A DNA stretch of 6,412 nt from Parvularculaceae bacterium UBA4496 (lineage in GTDB: Bacteria > Pseudomonadota > Alphaproteobacteria > Caulobacterales > Parvularculaceae). The position numbers were made by a program, and so were the translations under genes. Each line of letters begins with the position of its first letter. Position 1 is the stretch's first letter. The stretch covers positions 18,013 through 24,424 of the forward strand of contig DGNI01000132.1 of NCBI GenBank assembly GCA_002388885.1, in the 5' to 3' direction. This document shows positions 1 to 6,086 of this stretch, piece by piece. The notes under the pieces are model-generated. The model did no database searches, was not told where the DNA came from, and saw only the letters and a list, made by a program, of their open reading frames with translations.

Positions 1-347
1 CGGCCGGCGCCTTGCGTATCGAAAAACTCGTTGATGGCGGATTCTGAATTCGGCGAGAACGTATAGGTGCTCCAGTCGCACAGCTTGAGCTGCAGGTGGG
101 ACTCATCGCCTGTCCGCACCGTGTCGCCGGTGAACATGTCCGCGCCGCTAGCGGGGCGGAACGCGCCGTCGCGGTTCTCCCGCTCGACATCAATCGCCGG
201 ACCCACGACAGCCGTGGCGTTCCCCGCCTTTGGATCATCCGTATTGCGGTCAAAACACTCGGCCGCCTGCGCCGCAAAAGGAACGAAGGAAAGAGCAGCA
301 ACCGATGCTGCAATTTTCAGGGCTTTCATTGGTGTATTCCGTGTCAT
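1..347 (-). CDS. FecR-domain periplasmic protein (3' end beyond left edge)
   Basis: The first 115 codons are present; the rest lies outside the window. The N-terminus is a Sec signal peptide: a basic start (MKALK at residues 7-11), a hydrophobic core and an AQA-A cleavage site near residue 28. The mature part matches a FecR domain. Its core reads GDTVRTGDES (74-83), then LQLKLCDWSTYTF (85-97) and SPNSESAINEFF (98-109). This is the usual pattern of a 'GD.vrTg..s.l.l' strand, then 'DgS...lgPnSe..i.eF'. The usual DG of that turn is replaced by DW, and Cys31 and Cys90 could pair in the periplasm. The ATG at 347 is preferred over the in-frame ATG at 329 because a purine-rich AAGGGGG (359-353) lies 5 bases upstream of it. 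The gene starts 10 bases after the stop of the barrel gene, so the two are probably co-transcribed. Secreted FecR-domain proteins without an attached TM anchor are structural or sensory proteins of mostly unknown role; this one need not be a sigma-factor regulator, as no sigma-factor gene is visible. Confidence 0.85.
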   Translation of the reverse strand, partial: MTRNTPMKALKIAASVAALSFVPFAAQAAECFDRNTDDPKAGNATAVVGPAIDVERENRDGAFRPASGADMFTGDTVRTGDESHLQLKLCDWSTYTFSPNSESAINEFFDTQGAG

Positions 348-357
348 TTCCGCCCCC

Positions 358-1743
358 TTAAAACGCGAACCGCTTGGACAGCAAAAGCGCCGCCTTGTGT
401 GTCTTGTAATCAAAATTCAGGATATTCGAGTCGACTGTTTCATACTCATACTGAGCAATGATGTTGATGTCCTTCACGCCTTCCGGCGCATTCGGCAGGA
501 AGAACGATAATGGCGCGCCGACGGTCGCACGGGCGCGGTAAAGCCATTCGTCGCGAACCGTGCTTGGGCTCACAAACAGATCGACGGCGTCGTAGCTGGA
601 GTTTTCCGCCCATACGCCAAGCAGGGAAAACGCGCCCCGCCCCAGCAGCCAGCTGTGTTGCGCGTTCACCCCATAGCGCTCATACGACTCGAACCCGACG
701 GTGCCCTTCTTGTCGGCGAACATCGCTTCCACCGTAAAGGTCTGCGTCGTGCTGAACCGCCAGGCGACGCCAGTTCTGGCGCCAAGTCGCCTGCCCGAGC
801 GCAAGGGCGCCGATCCAAAATTTGTTGTCGCTCTGAAATCCTCGTCTTCGCCGCGGAAAGTCACATATGACTTAACCTGCGGATTCCAGCGATACGCAAC
901 TTCGAGTTCGCCGCCATATGTCGCCAGATAATCTTCGCCCGCCAGCCAATAGAACCCTCCGCGTAACCGGGGCGTAAACGACCAGTTGCCGGAGTAAAAA
1001 GTCCCGCCAAGCGCAATCGACGTTGCATCGAGATCGAGTCTGTCCACTTCGTGTTTGTCTGAGTGATAATAAGTCACGTCAGCATGAAGCGTGTGGCCTT
1101 CCTGCGTGCCGAGATCGTGAACGAGTTGTCCCCGTGCTGAAAAAATAAACGCCGCGTCGCCGTTACGTGCTTCAGACGGCAACGGAATATCCGCAAACAA
1201 TATATTGCCGCTCGACGGCGCCTGGTTGCGGTTGCGGTCCCAGTCGAGGCCGGTTGTCAGCGTCAGCGACCCGCGGGTCGTGCGTTGCTCATATTTGATG
1301 CGGTTGAGATACGTCTCCGCTTCCGCGCGTAGAGTTGGTGGAAGATTATCCGCCTCTAACGCGAGCTCAAGCTCGTAACGCGCCCGGTCATAAAGTCCGA
1401 GACGATAAAGCACGAGGCCGTAAAGAACCCGAACGTCGTGCATGGTCGGATCGATCAGGAGAATCCGTTCGAGCGTCGCGCCGGCTTCCTTAAGGTCGCC
1501 TTCCGCGATCTGCTGACGCGCATAGGCGATGTTGAGTTGAATATTCTCAGGGGCCGCTAGAATCTGCTCAAACGGAATGATTACAGCGCCGCTGTCGCTG
1601 CGCTCGCTTTCCCGCCTTTGAGTTTCAAGCAAATCCTGTTCGACGGCTTCGCGTGCGGACTCTTCGGGTTCCTGCGCACTTGAAACGCCTGCTGAACAAA
1701 GCAAAGCGAAAAGGACGGATCCCGCGTTGCGCAATACCGGCAT
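358..1743 (-). CDS. TPR / outer-membrane beta-barrel protein, Slam (DUF560)-like
   Basis: The product is 461 residues. Residues 1-23 form a signal peptide ending SSA-Q. A charged Glu/Arg-rich stretch follows (about 24-50), then at least two TPR-type helical hairpins (about 66-135; for example NIAYARQQIAEGDLKEA and LYGLVLYRLGLYDRARYEL). From about residue 157 to the end there are alternating polar/hydrophobic strands rich in Tyr, Trp, Gly and Arg, closing in KRFAF. A terminal Phe is the classic BAM recognition signal of outer-membrane barrels. The motif DWDRNRNQAPSSGN at the TPR/barrel junction resembles the 'D.NvN.aP' signature at the start of Slam-family (surface lipoprotein assembly modifier) barrels, and the TPR-then-barrel order and length fit that family. 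Slam proteins help move lipoproteins to the cell surface, but many alphaproteobacterial relatives are uncharacterised. The FecR gene directly downstream is a possible partner or client; this is inference. A purine-rich AAGGGG lies upstream of the ATG, and the leader carries inverted repeats listed separately. The barrel and TPR calls are firm; the Slam assignment is moderate. Confidence 0.8.
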   Translation of the reverse strand: MPVLRNAGSVLFALLCSAGVSSAQEPEESAREAVEQDLLETQRRESERSDSGAVIIPFEQILAAPENIQLNIAYARQQIAEGDLKEAGATLERILLIDPTMHDVRVLYGLVLYRLGLYDRARYELELALEADNLPPTLRAEAETYLNRIKYEQRTTRGSLTLTTGLDWDRNRNQAPSSGNILFADIPLPSEARNGDAAFIFSARGQLVHDLGTQEGHTLHADVTYYHSDKHEVDRLDLDATSIALGGTFYSGNWSFTPRLRGGFYWLAGEDYLATYGGELEVAYRWNPQVKSYVTFRGEDEDFRATTNFGSAPLRSGRRLGARTGVAWRFSTTQTFTVEAMFADKKGTVGFESYERYGVNAQHSWLLGRGAFSLLGVWAENSSYDAVDLFVSPSTVRDEWLYRARATVGAPLSFFLPNAPEGVKDINIIAQYEYETVDSNILNFDYKTHKAALLLSKRFAF

Positions 1744-1790
1744 ATTGAAAGCCCCTTACCCCTATCGCGCCCGCCATTCACGGCGATTGA

Positions 1791-1817
1791 TTGTTGCGTT
1801 GCAACAAAGCGCTTGTT
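1791..1817 (-). repeat. Overlapping inverted repeats in the leader of the barrel gene
   Basis: On the plus strand, TTGTTGC (1791-1797), spacer gtt, GCAACAA (1801-1807) is a perfect 7+3+7 inverted repeat. Its right arm also pairs with TTGTT (1813-1817) across a 5-base AGCGC loop, and CCCTTTTT follows. Both dyads lie 48-74 bases upstream of the start codon of the barrel gene. They could be an operator for a dimeric repressor or mutually exclusive hairpins in the leader RNA. A further TTGTTGCAA occurs at 1950-1958. I found no convincing -35/-10 pair here; the best -10 candidate on the minus strand is TATAAA at 1876-1871, without a good -35. The rest of the 225-base gap 1744-1968 shows nothing more. 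Confidence 0.4.
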
Positions 1818-1968
1818 CCCTTTTTACGCCAACACAATTCGTTCTCTATACTCTGTTGGCGGCGGCCTGATTTATACGACTATGCCCCTTACCGCAGCGC
1901 AACCGCAACCGTTTTCTGGGCGCGCGTCAAAGTGATTTTCGTCGTAATATTGTTGCAATTCCTGCATC

Positions 1969-2370
1969 TTAACGATGAACCAGAAGCTGCCAGATCAGGA
2001 AGTAATGGGTCAGATGATGCACCATCTGATCGAGGCCAAACGGGATCCAGAATGACTGTTTGGTCATATCGGTAAACCGGCCCAGCATCATCGGACTCGA
2101 TTTAATCCGGTCCATAGCGAAATGCGCTGTAAAATCAATGAGCGCGAGCACCCACAGATCCTTGTTGACGACCATTACGATCGCCAGGGTCGTTAACGCA
2201 TGCACAAGTACATGCACTGTTAACGGAAGGAAAAACCCGAATCCGAGTTTCGTCTTCCCATTCACCATCCAGCCGGTCTGTAGAACATAATCGCCGATCA
2301 GCTGTTTCACCTGAAACACAATCAGCATCAAAAAGATAAACTGGACGTCGGATAATCCCGCAAAATCCAT
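1969..2370 (-). CDS. DUF3307 family integral membrane protein
   Basis: A 133-residue, strongly hydrophobic protein with about three to four membrane segments: about 9-22, 45-68, 71-86 and 112-131. It carries the family's conserved polar pattern: K22 and GDYVLQT (26-32), then H53 and H57 in HVLVHALT, then D79, H83 and D87 in IDFTAHFAMDRIK, and D114, Q115, H118, H119 and H122 in FGLDQMVHHLTHYF. The ordered Asp/His residues next to membrane helices suggest a metal or enzymatic site, but no function is established for this family and I assign none. The ATG at 2370 is supported by a GGGGGGGAG Shine-Dalgarno region 9 bases upstream. The gene stands alone: 225 bases separate its stop from the next minus-strand start, and the gene on its other side is divergent. 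No clear rho-independent terminator follows it. The family call is fairly sure. Confidence 0.85.
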   Translation of the reverse strand: MDFAGLSDVQFIFLMLIVFQVKQLIGDYVLQTGWMVNGKTKLGFGFFLPLTVHVLVHALTTLAIVMVVNKDLWVLALIDFTAHFAMDRIKSSPMMLGRFTDMTKQSFWIPFGLDQMVHHLTHYFLIWQLLVHR

Positions 2371-2664
2371 ATGTTAACGCTCCCCCCCGCGATGGGCGCC
2401 CCGGCGAAATCCGCCATATTTACCAGCGCGTCTTCCCCGCGCGCTGTGCTCCCCCAAATGCAGTTCAGCGCACAGATTGCATTGCACAATCACATCGCCG
2501 CCGCAGATCAAAAGGTTACGCTCATCTGTCGCCCTGACGCAAGGAGCCGTTAACGATAATTCGATAGTTAAAAAATCAGGAATCCGGGTTTTACAGATGA
2601 TTTGAGGAGAGTCGTTCGGCGGATCTCGAGAAACAGAAATCGCAAGGAATTCCGCCACTTTTTG

Positions 2665-2678
2665 AGGATTTGAATCAA
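2665..2678 (+). promoter_or_regulatory. Possible FNR/CRP-type box upstream of the redox operon
   Basis: AGGATttgaATCAA matches the FNR-family consensus TTGAT-N4-ATCAA in 8 of 10 positions: the right half is perfect and the left half keeps only GAT. Its centre is at 2671.5. A TTTATT hexamer at 2702-2707 could serve as -10, which would put transcription start near 2713. The box would then be centred about 41.5 bases upstream, the usual class II activator position. The overlapping TTGA-a-TCAA dyad is an alternative reading. This is a weak single-site match and the start of transcription is assumed, not shown. Confidence 0.28.
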
Positions 2679-2734
2679 GGTCAATGCTAGATTGCCTTAA
2701 CTTTATTCTGTATTGAAGTACCCGAGGGTGAACC

Positions 2735-2739
2735 GGGGG
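2735..2739 (+). promoter_or_regulatory. Purine-rich ribosome binding site before a TTG start
   Basis: GGGGG at 2735-2739 precedes two consecutive in-frame TTG codons, at 2742 and 2745. The spacing is 2 bases to the first and 5 to the second, so TTG 2745 is the better start on spacing. No ATG or GTG is available between the in-frame stop at 2688-2690 and the first Rossmann strand. A rare TTG start with an imperfect Shine-Dalgarno suggests modest translation. Confidence 0.45.
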
Positions 2740-2741
2740 TT

Positions 2742-5204
2742 TTGTTGGAGAGCGTAAAGATCGCCATTGTGGGATCTGGACCCGCCGGCTTGAGTGCAGC
2801 CGGGCGCGCGTCCGCACGCGGCGTTTCCCATGTTCTTCTTGAAAAAACCGACCATCTTTCCGACACGATTTTCAAATATCAGCGCGGCAAATATATCATG
2901 GCGACGCCAGACCAGTTGCCGCTGCGTTCCGACATCGCCTTTGAAGCGGGCTCGCGCGAAAGCATTATCAATCGCTGGGACGATGATGCAGAGAAACAAA
3001 AAATAAATGTTCGCCTGCATTCGGAAGTCACCGCCATTCAAGGTTCGCGTGGAAACTTTCAGATCAGTCTCGCTGACGGCGACACGATCAAGGCCGAGTA
3101 TGTGGTTCTTGCGGTCGGCGTGCAGGGAAACCCGAACAAGCTGAGAAATCCGGGCACGGATCAGCCATTCGTGCAATACCAGCTGGACGACCCTAAAGAA
3201 TATTACGACGAGAATATCATCGTCATCGGCGGCGGCGACGCCGGCATTGAAAACGCGCTTGGCCTCGCTGATCCTCAGCAAGGCAATATCGTCACCCTGT
3301 TGCAGCGCGCTGACGGATTTCCCCGCTCCAAGGAAGCGAACGTGCAGGCGCTTTACGCCGCGCGCGATCAGGGCCGCCTTGATTTCATTACCGAAGCCTC
3401 GCTCATTCGGGTCGAACAGGGCGGTTCCGGTGAAAGTCTGTGGGTCGCCGTCGTCGACACCAAAGACGGCGAGGCGCGCCTCCCCTGCGACCGGATCATT
3501 GCGCGCCTTGGCGCCGCACCGCCTCGTAAATTCGTGGAAGCCGCAGGCGTCGAGTTCACCGGGCCGGATCGCGAAGCGTTTCCGGTGCTGTCGCCAAAAT
3601 ATGAAAGCACGGTGCCGGGGCTATATATTATTGGCGCGCTGGCTGGCTTTCCGCTGATCAAGCACTGCATGAACCAGGGCCACGACGTTGTCGAATTCAT
3701 TTCCGGCAACAAGGAATTACAGCCGCCCGATACGCCGCTGCTTGAAGAACTCTTCAAGGATGCCCCGGTCAAACGCAGCGTCGATGACTGGATCGTTCAC
3801 ATCCGTGATCGCGTCGAACTCCTGAACGACGTATCGCCTCTGCAGATGCGTGAATTTTTACTGGCGTCGCAGATTCATTACAAAAAACGCGGCGACATCA
3901 TCATGAACCGAAATGATATCGGTTCATCGATATTTGCGATCATTGACGGAACAGTCGCGGTTGAGGTTGACCCGAATAATCGCAGTAAGACCGTACCGAT
4001 TCAGGCGGGTAATATCTTTGGCGAGCTTGGACTGATTTCCGGCCGCCGCCGCACCGCGACCGTACGCGCCGACGAGCCGGTCATGATCCTCGAAATCCCG
4101 CGCAACGCAACGCTGAAACTCATGGCGTCGGTGCCGGGCGTGAAACGCCGCATGGATCGCATTTCTACAGAGCGCCAGGTCGGACAGATTTTCGGTCAGC
4201 TGCTTCCGCAATCGGCGGTCGATGAAATCGTCAATAACGCCGAGATTTTACCGCTTAAAGCCGGCGACGCGTTCATCAAGGAAGGCGACCGCTCAACCGA
4301 CATCTTCATCATCCGTTCGGGCAGCGCCGTTGTCGAAAAACATATCGGCAACAAGGACGTGTTTTTGTCGTATGTGCTTGCCGGCAATTATGTCGGTGAG
4401 ATGTCGCTGTTTTATGACGGCCTGCGCACCGCGACCGTGCGTGCAGCCATCAAATCCGAAGTCGTGCGCCTTCCCGGTCAAATTTTTGAACGATTGCTAA
4501 GTAACAATCCTGACCTTTACCGTTCGGTCGAGCGGCTTGTCGCCAGCCGCCGCAAAGTCAACGACTACATCGAAGCCAAACGTGAAAGCTTTTCTTCTGT
4601 TGTTGACATGCACACATCCGTTGCACGCTTCCTGCTCGAGGAAGAAGGCTTATCGGAAGCAACCGACGCGCTTGTCATCGACGAAACGCTGTGCGTCGGT
4701 TGCGACAATTGCGAGAAAGCCTGTGCAGACATTCACGAAGGCATATCGCGTCTCGACCGAGAGGCTGGCAACTCTTATGCATATATTCACGTGCCGACAT
4801 CCTGCCGTCATTGCGAACACCCGCACTGCATGACGGACTGCCCGCCGGATGCAATCCATCGCGGTCCGGACGGCGAGGTCTTCATCGATGAAAAATGCAT
4901 CGGCTGCGGCAACTGCCAGCGCTATTGCCCTTACGGCGTTATTCAGATGGCGGCGATCCCGCCGAAAAAACCGGGACTGTTGTCATGGCTCGCGTTTGGA
5001 ACCGGTCCTGGTCCCGGCGAGCCCGATCAGGACTGGATCAAGGAAAACAGACAAGGTGAAGATCCGCCCAAACTCGCTGTGAAATGCGATATGTGCGCCG
5101 GAATTAAAGGCGGCCCGGCATGCGTTCGCGCCTGCCCCACCGGCGCCGCCGTACGCATATCGCCTGACGAATATCTTTCTTTAGCCGGCGAGGCGCAGGA
5201 ATAG
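2742..5204 (+). CDS. FAD/NAD(P) oxidoreductase - tandem cNMP-binding - 4x[4Fe-4S] ferredoxin fusion protein
   Basis: A cytoplasmic 820-residue protein with no signal peptide or TM segment. Residues 5-320 are a thioredoxin-reductase-fold flavoenzyme. The FAD Rossmann motif is GSGPAG (11-16), the NAD(P) Rossmann motif is GGGDAG (163-168), and a closing FAD segment GLYIIGALAGFPLIKHCMNQG spans 293-313. The CxxC of thioredoxin reductase is absent and the closing motif has GA where GD is usual, so it probably passes electrons onward rather than reducing a disulfide. Two CRP-type cyclic-nucleotide-binding domains follow (about 371-465 and 495-588). Their phosphate cassettes are GELGLISGRRRTATV (E428, R437) and GEMSLFYDGLRTATV (E553, R562), both with the canonical Glu and Arg. 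Neither has a DNA-binding HTH. Residues 645-805 are a DmsB/NrfC-like ferredoxin domain with 16 Cys in four groups: 651/654/657/661, 688/691/696/700, 719/722/725/729 and 782/785/794/798, enough for four [4Fe-4S] clusters. It heads an operon with a heme-b-type membrane protein and an FHA protein, so it is probably the electron-input subunit of a membrane complex. Start is TTG at 2742 or 2745. Domains are sure; ligand and acceptor are unknown. Confidence 0.93.
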   Translation: MLESVKIAIVGSGPAGLSAAGRASARGVSHVLLEKTDHLSDTIFKYQRGKYIMATPDQLPLRSDIAFEAGSRESIINRWDDDAEKQKINVRLHSEVTAIQGSRGNFQISLADGDTIKAEYVVLAVGVQGNPNKLRNPGTDQPFVQYQLDDPKEYYDENIIVIGGGDAGIENALGLADPQQGNIVTLLQRADGFPRSKEANVQALYAARDQGRLDFITEASLIRVEQGGSGESLWVAVVDTKDGEARLPCDRIIARLGAAPPRKFVEAAGVEFTGPDREAFPVLSPKYESTVPGLYIIGALAGFPLIKHCMNQGHDVVEFISGNKELQPPDTPLLEELFKDAPVKRSVDDWIVHIRDRVELLNDVSPLQMREFLLASQIHYKKRGDIIMNRNDIGSSIFAIIDGTVAVEVDPNNRSKTVPIQAGNIFGELGLISGRRRTATVRADEPVMILEIPRNATLKLMASVPGVKRRMDRISTERQVGQIFGQLLPQSAVDEIVNNAEILPLKAGDAFIKEGDRSTDIFIIRSGSAVVEKHIGNKDVFLSYVLAGNYVGEMSLFYDGLRTATVRAAIKSEVVRLPGQIFERLLSNNPDLYRSVERLVASRRKVNDYIEAKRESFSSVVDMHTSVARFLLEEEGLSEATDALVIDETLCVGCDNCEKACADIHEGISRLDREAGNSYAYIHVPTSCRHCEHPHCMTDCPPDAIHRGPDGEVFIDEKCIGCGNCQRYCPYGVIQMAAIPPKKPGLLSWLAFGTGPGPGEPDQDWIKENRQGEDPPKLAVKCDMCAGIKGGPACVRACPTGAAVRISPDEYLSLAGEAQE

Positions 5205-5206
5205 CG

Positions 5207-6079
5207 ATGGCGACGAACACCCATATGCGCTCCAGCGATTTGCCGATCTCCCATGAAGGGTTTTTGGAGCACAAGCGCTTTCGCTATCTGAAAGTCGCAC
5301 TCGTTCTTATCCTGATCAGCGTGATTGTGTATTTCGTCGCCGATGTCGGCGCGCGTCATAACGGCGGCACTTGGCTTGGCTATGCGCTCGGCACGATCTC
5401 CGCCCTTTTGATCGTCTGGCTGATGTTCCTTGGCATCCGCAAACGCGCGGCAACGGCCGGACACTGGAGCTTAAAGGGATGGACGTCAGCGCATGTTTAT
5501 CTTGGGTCATCGCTGCTTGTGCTGGCGACGCTGCATACCGGGTTTCAGTTCGGCCTGAACATTCACACCCTCGCCTATGCGCTGATGGTGATTGTCATCG
5601 TCTCCGGCTTTTTCGGCATTTACTACTATGCCACCGTGCCGCGCCGGATGAGCGACAACCGCGCTCACAGAACGCAAAAGGACCTGCTCGACGCGATCAG
5701 AGCCCTCAACCGTGAACTAACCGAAGCCGCACAGCCGCTCGACCCGAAATATGTAAATGAAGTCAAGCGCGCTATTCGCAAAACGAAAATCAAACCGGGA
5801 CTGTTAAGTTCAATTTCAAGCGCGCAGCGTCAGTGCGCGACAACGCGCGCGGCGAAGCGCTTGCGGCGCGCCATGGAAACCGCCGACGAAAGCATGCGCC
5901 GGCCGCTGGAAACAGTGGTTGCGATCCTTGAGCGCAAGTCGGCGCTTCTTTTGCGTACGCGACGGCATATTCGCAACAAGACGTTGCTGCGACTCTGGCT
6001 TTATTTCCATGTGCCGCTTTCCTTCGCCCTTCTCGCTGCGCTGATCGCGCACATCGTTTCCGTCTTTTTCTATTGGTGA
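5207..6079 (+). CDS. Five-helix membrane protein, probable di-heme cytochrome b
   Basis: A 290-residue protein with membrane helices at about 28-46, 56-76, 93-112, 118-142 and 262-289. Helix 3 carries H96 and H110 and helix 5 carries H268 and H282. Both pairs are His-X13-His, the spacing that holds two stacked bis-His hemes in cytochrome b and ferric-reductase cores. The positive-inside rule puts the N-terminus and the 16-residue loop between helices 2 and 3 in the cytoplasm and the C-terminus (FFYW, right after helix 5) outside. H96/H268 would thus bind a cytoplasm-side heme and H110/H282 a periplasm-side heme. A cytoplasmic loop of about 118 residues (143-260), rich in Arg/Lys and mostly helical in character, joins helices 4 and 5 and is a likely docking surface. 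There is no FAD/NADPH domain as in ferric reductases, which fits the upstream fusion protein supplying electrons. The ATG lies 2 bases after the upstream stop with AGGA 6 bases before it, so the two are translated as a pair. The heme assignment is inference from His spacing. Confidence 0.82.
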   Translation: MATNTHMRSSDLPISHEGFLEHKRFRYLKVALVLILISVIVYFVADVGARHNGGTWLGYALGTISALLIVWLMFLGIRKRAATAGHWSLKGWTSAHVYLGSSLLVLATLHTGFQFGLNIHTLAYALMVIVIVSGFFGIYYYATVPRRMSDNRAHRTQKDLLDAIRALNRELTEAAQPLDPKYVNEVKRAIRKTKIKPGLLSSISSAQRQCATTRAAKRLRRAMETADESMRRPLETVVAILERKSALLLRTRRHIRNKTLLRLWLYFHVPLSFALLAALIAHIVSVFFYW

Positions 6080-6086
6080 GGCGGTA

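Larger units (their letters stand above)
2371..2741. other. Divergent intergenic region with promoters for DUF3307 and the redox operon
   Basis: These 371 bases separate two divergent genes. The part from about 2545 to 2715 is visibly more AT-rich than the flanking genes, as expected for promoters. Short dyads seen are GATTG/CAATC (2475-2479 and 2487-2491, 7-base spacer), TTAAC/GTTAA (2550-2554 and 2567-2571, 12-base spacer) and TTGA-a-TCAA (2670-2678). The open frames here on both strands lack a credible start and codon bias, so I call no gene. No riboswitch or terminator was recognised. Confidence 0.6.

Noticed and set aside
1801..1825. Possible plus-strand rho-independent terminator (AACAA/TTGTT hairpin then CCCTTTTT)
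   Set aside because: The stem is only five mostly A-T pairs, three C residues separate it from the T run, and no plus-strand gene ends here.
2371..2553. 60-residue plus-strand open frame beginning at the DUF3307 start region
   Set aside because: It has no Shine-Dalgarno sequence, is of low complexity and is antisense to the DUF3307 ribosome binding region.
2550..2571. TTAAC...GTTAA as a CtrA box (TTAA-N7-TTAA)
   Set aside because: The spacing between the TTAA elements is 14, not 7, and the second is in inverted context.
2374..2817. Minus-strand open frame whose 3' part includes CNLC and stops 3 bases before the DUF3307 start
   Set aside because: It overlaps the start of the redox fusion gene and the promoter region, has no supported start with a ribosome binding site, shows a much lower GC third position than the real genes and resembles no family I recognise. 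The short distal part alone (from a TTG near 2511) stays a remote possibility.
2374..3281. Overlapping minus-strand frames antisense to the start of the fusion gene
   Set aside because: They are shadows of the strongly supported plus-strand Rossmann coding sequence.
2742..5204. Fusion protein as a CRP/FNR transcription factor because of its cNMP domains
   Set aside because: No helix-turn-helix follows either cNMP domain; the second leads into the 16-Cys ferredoxin domain.
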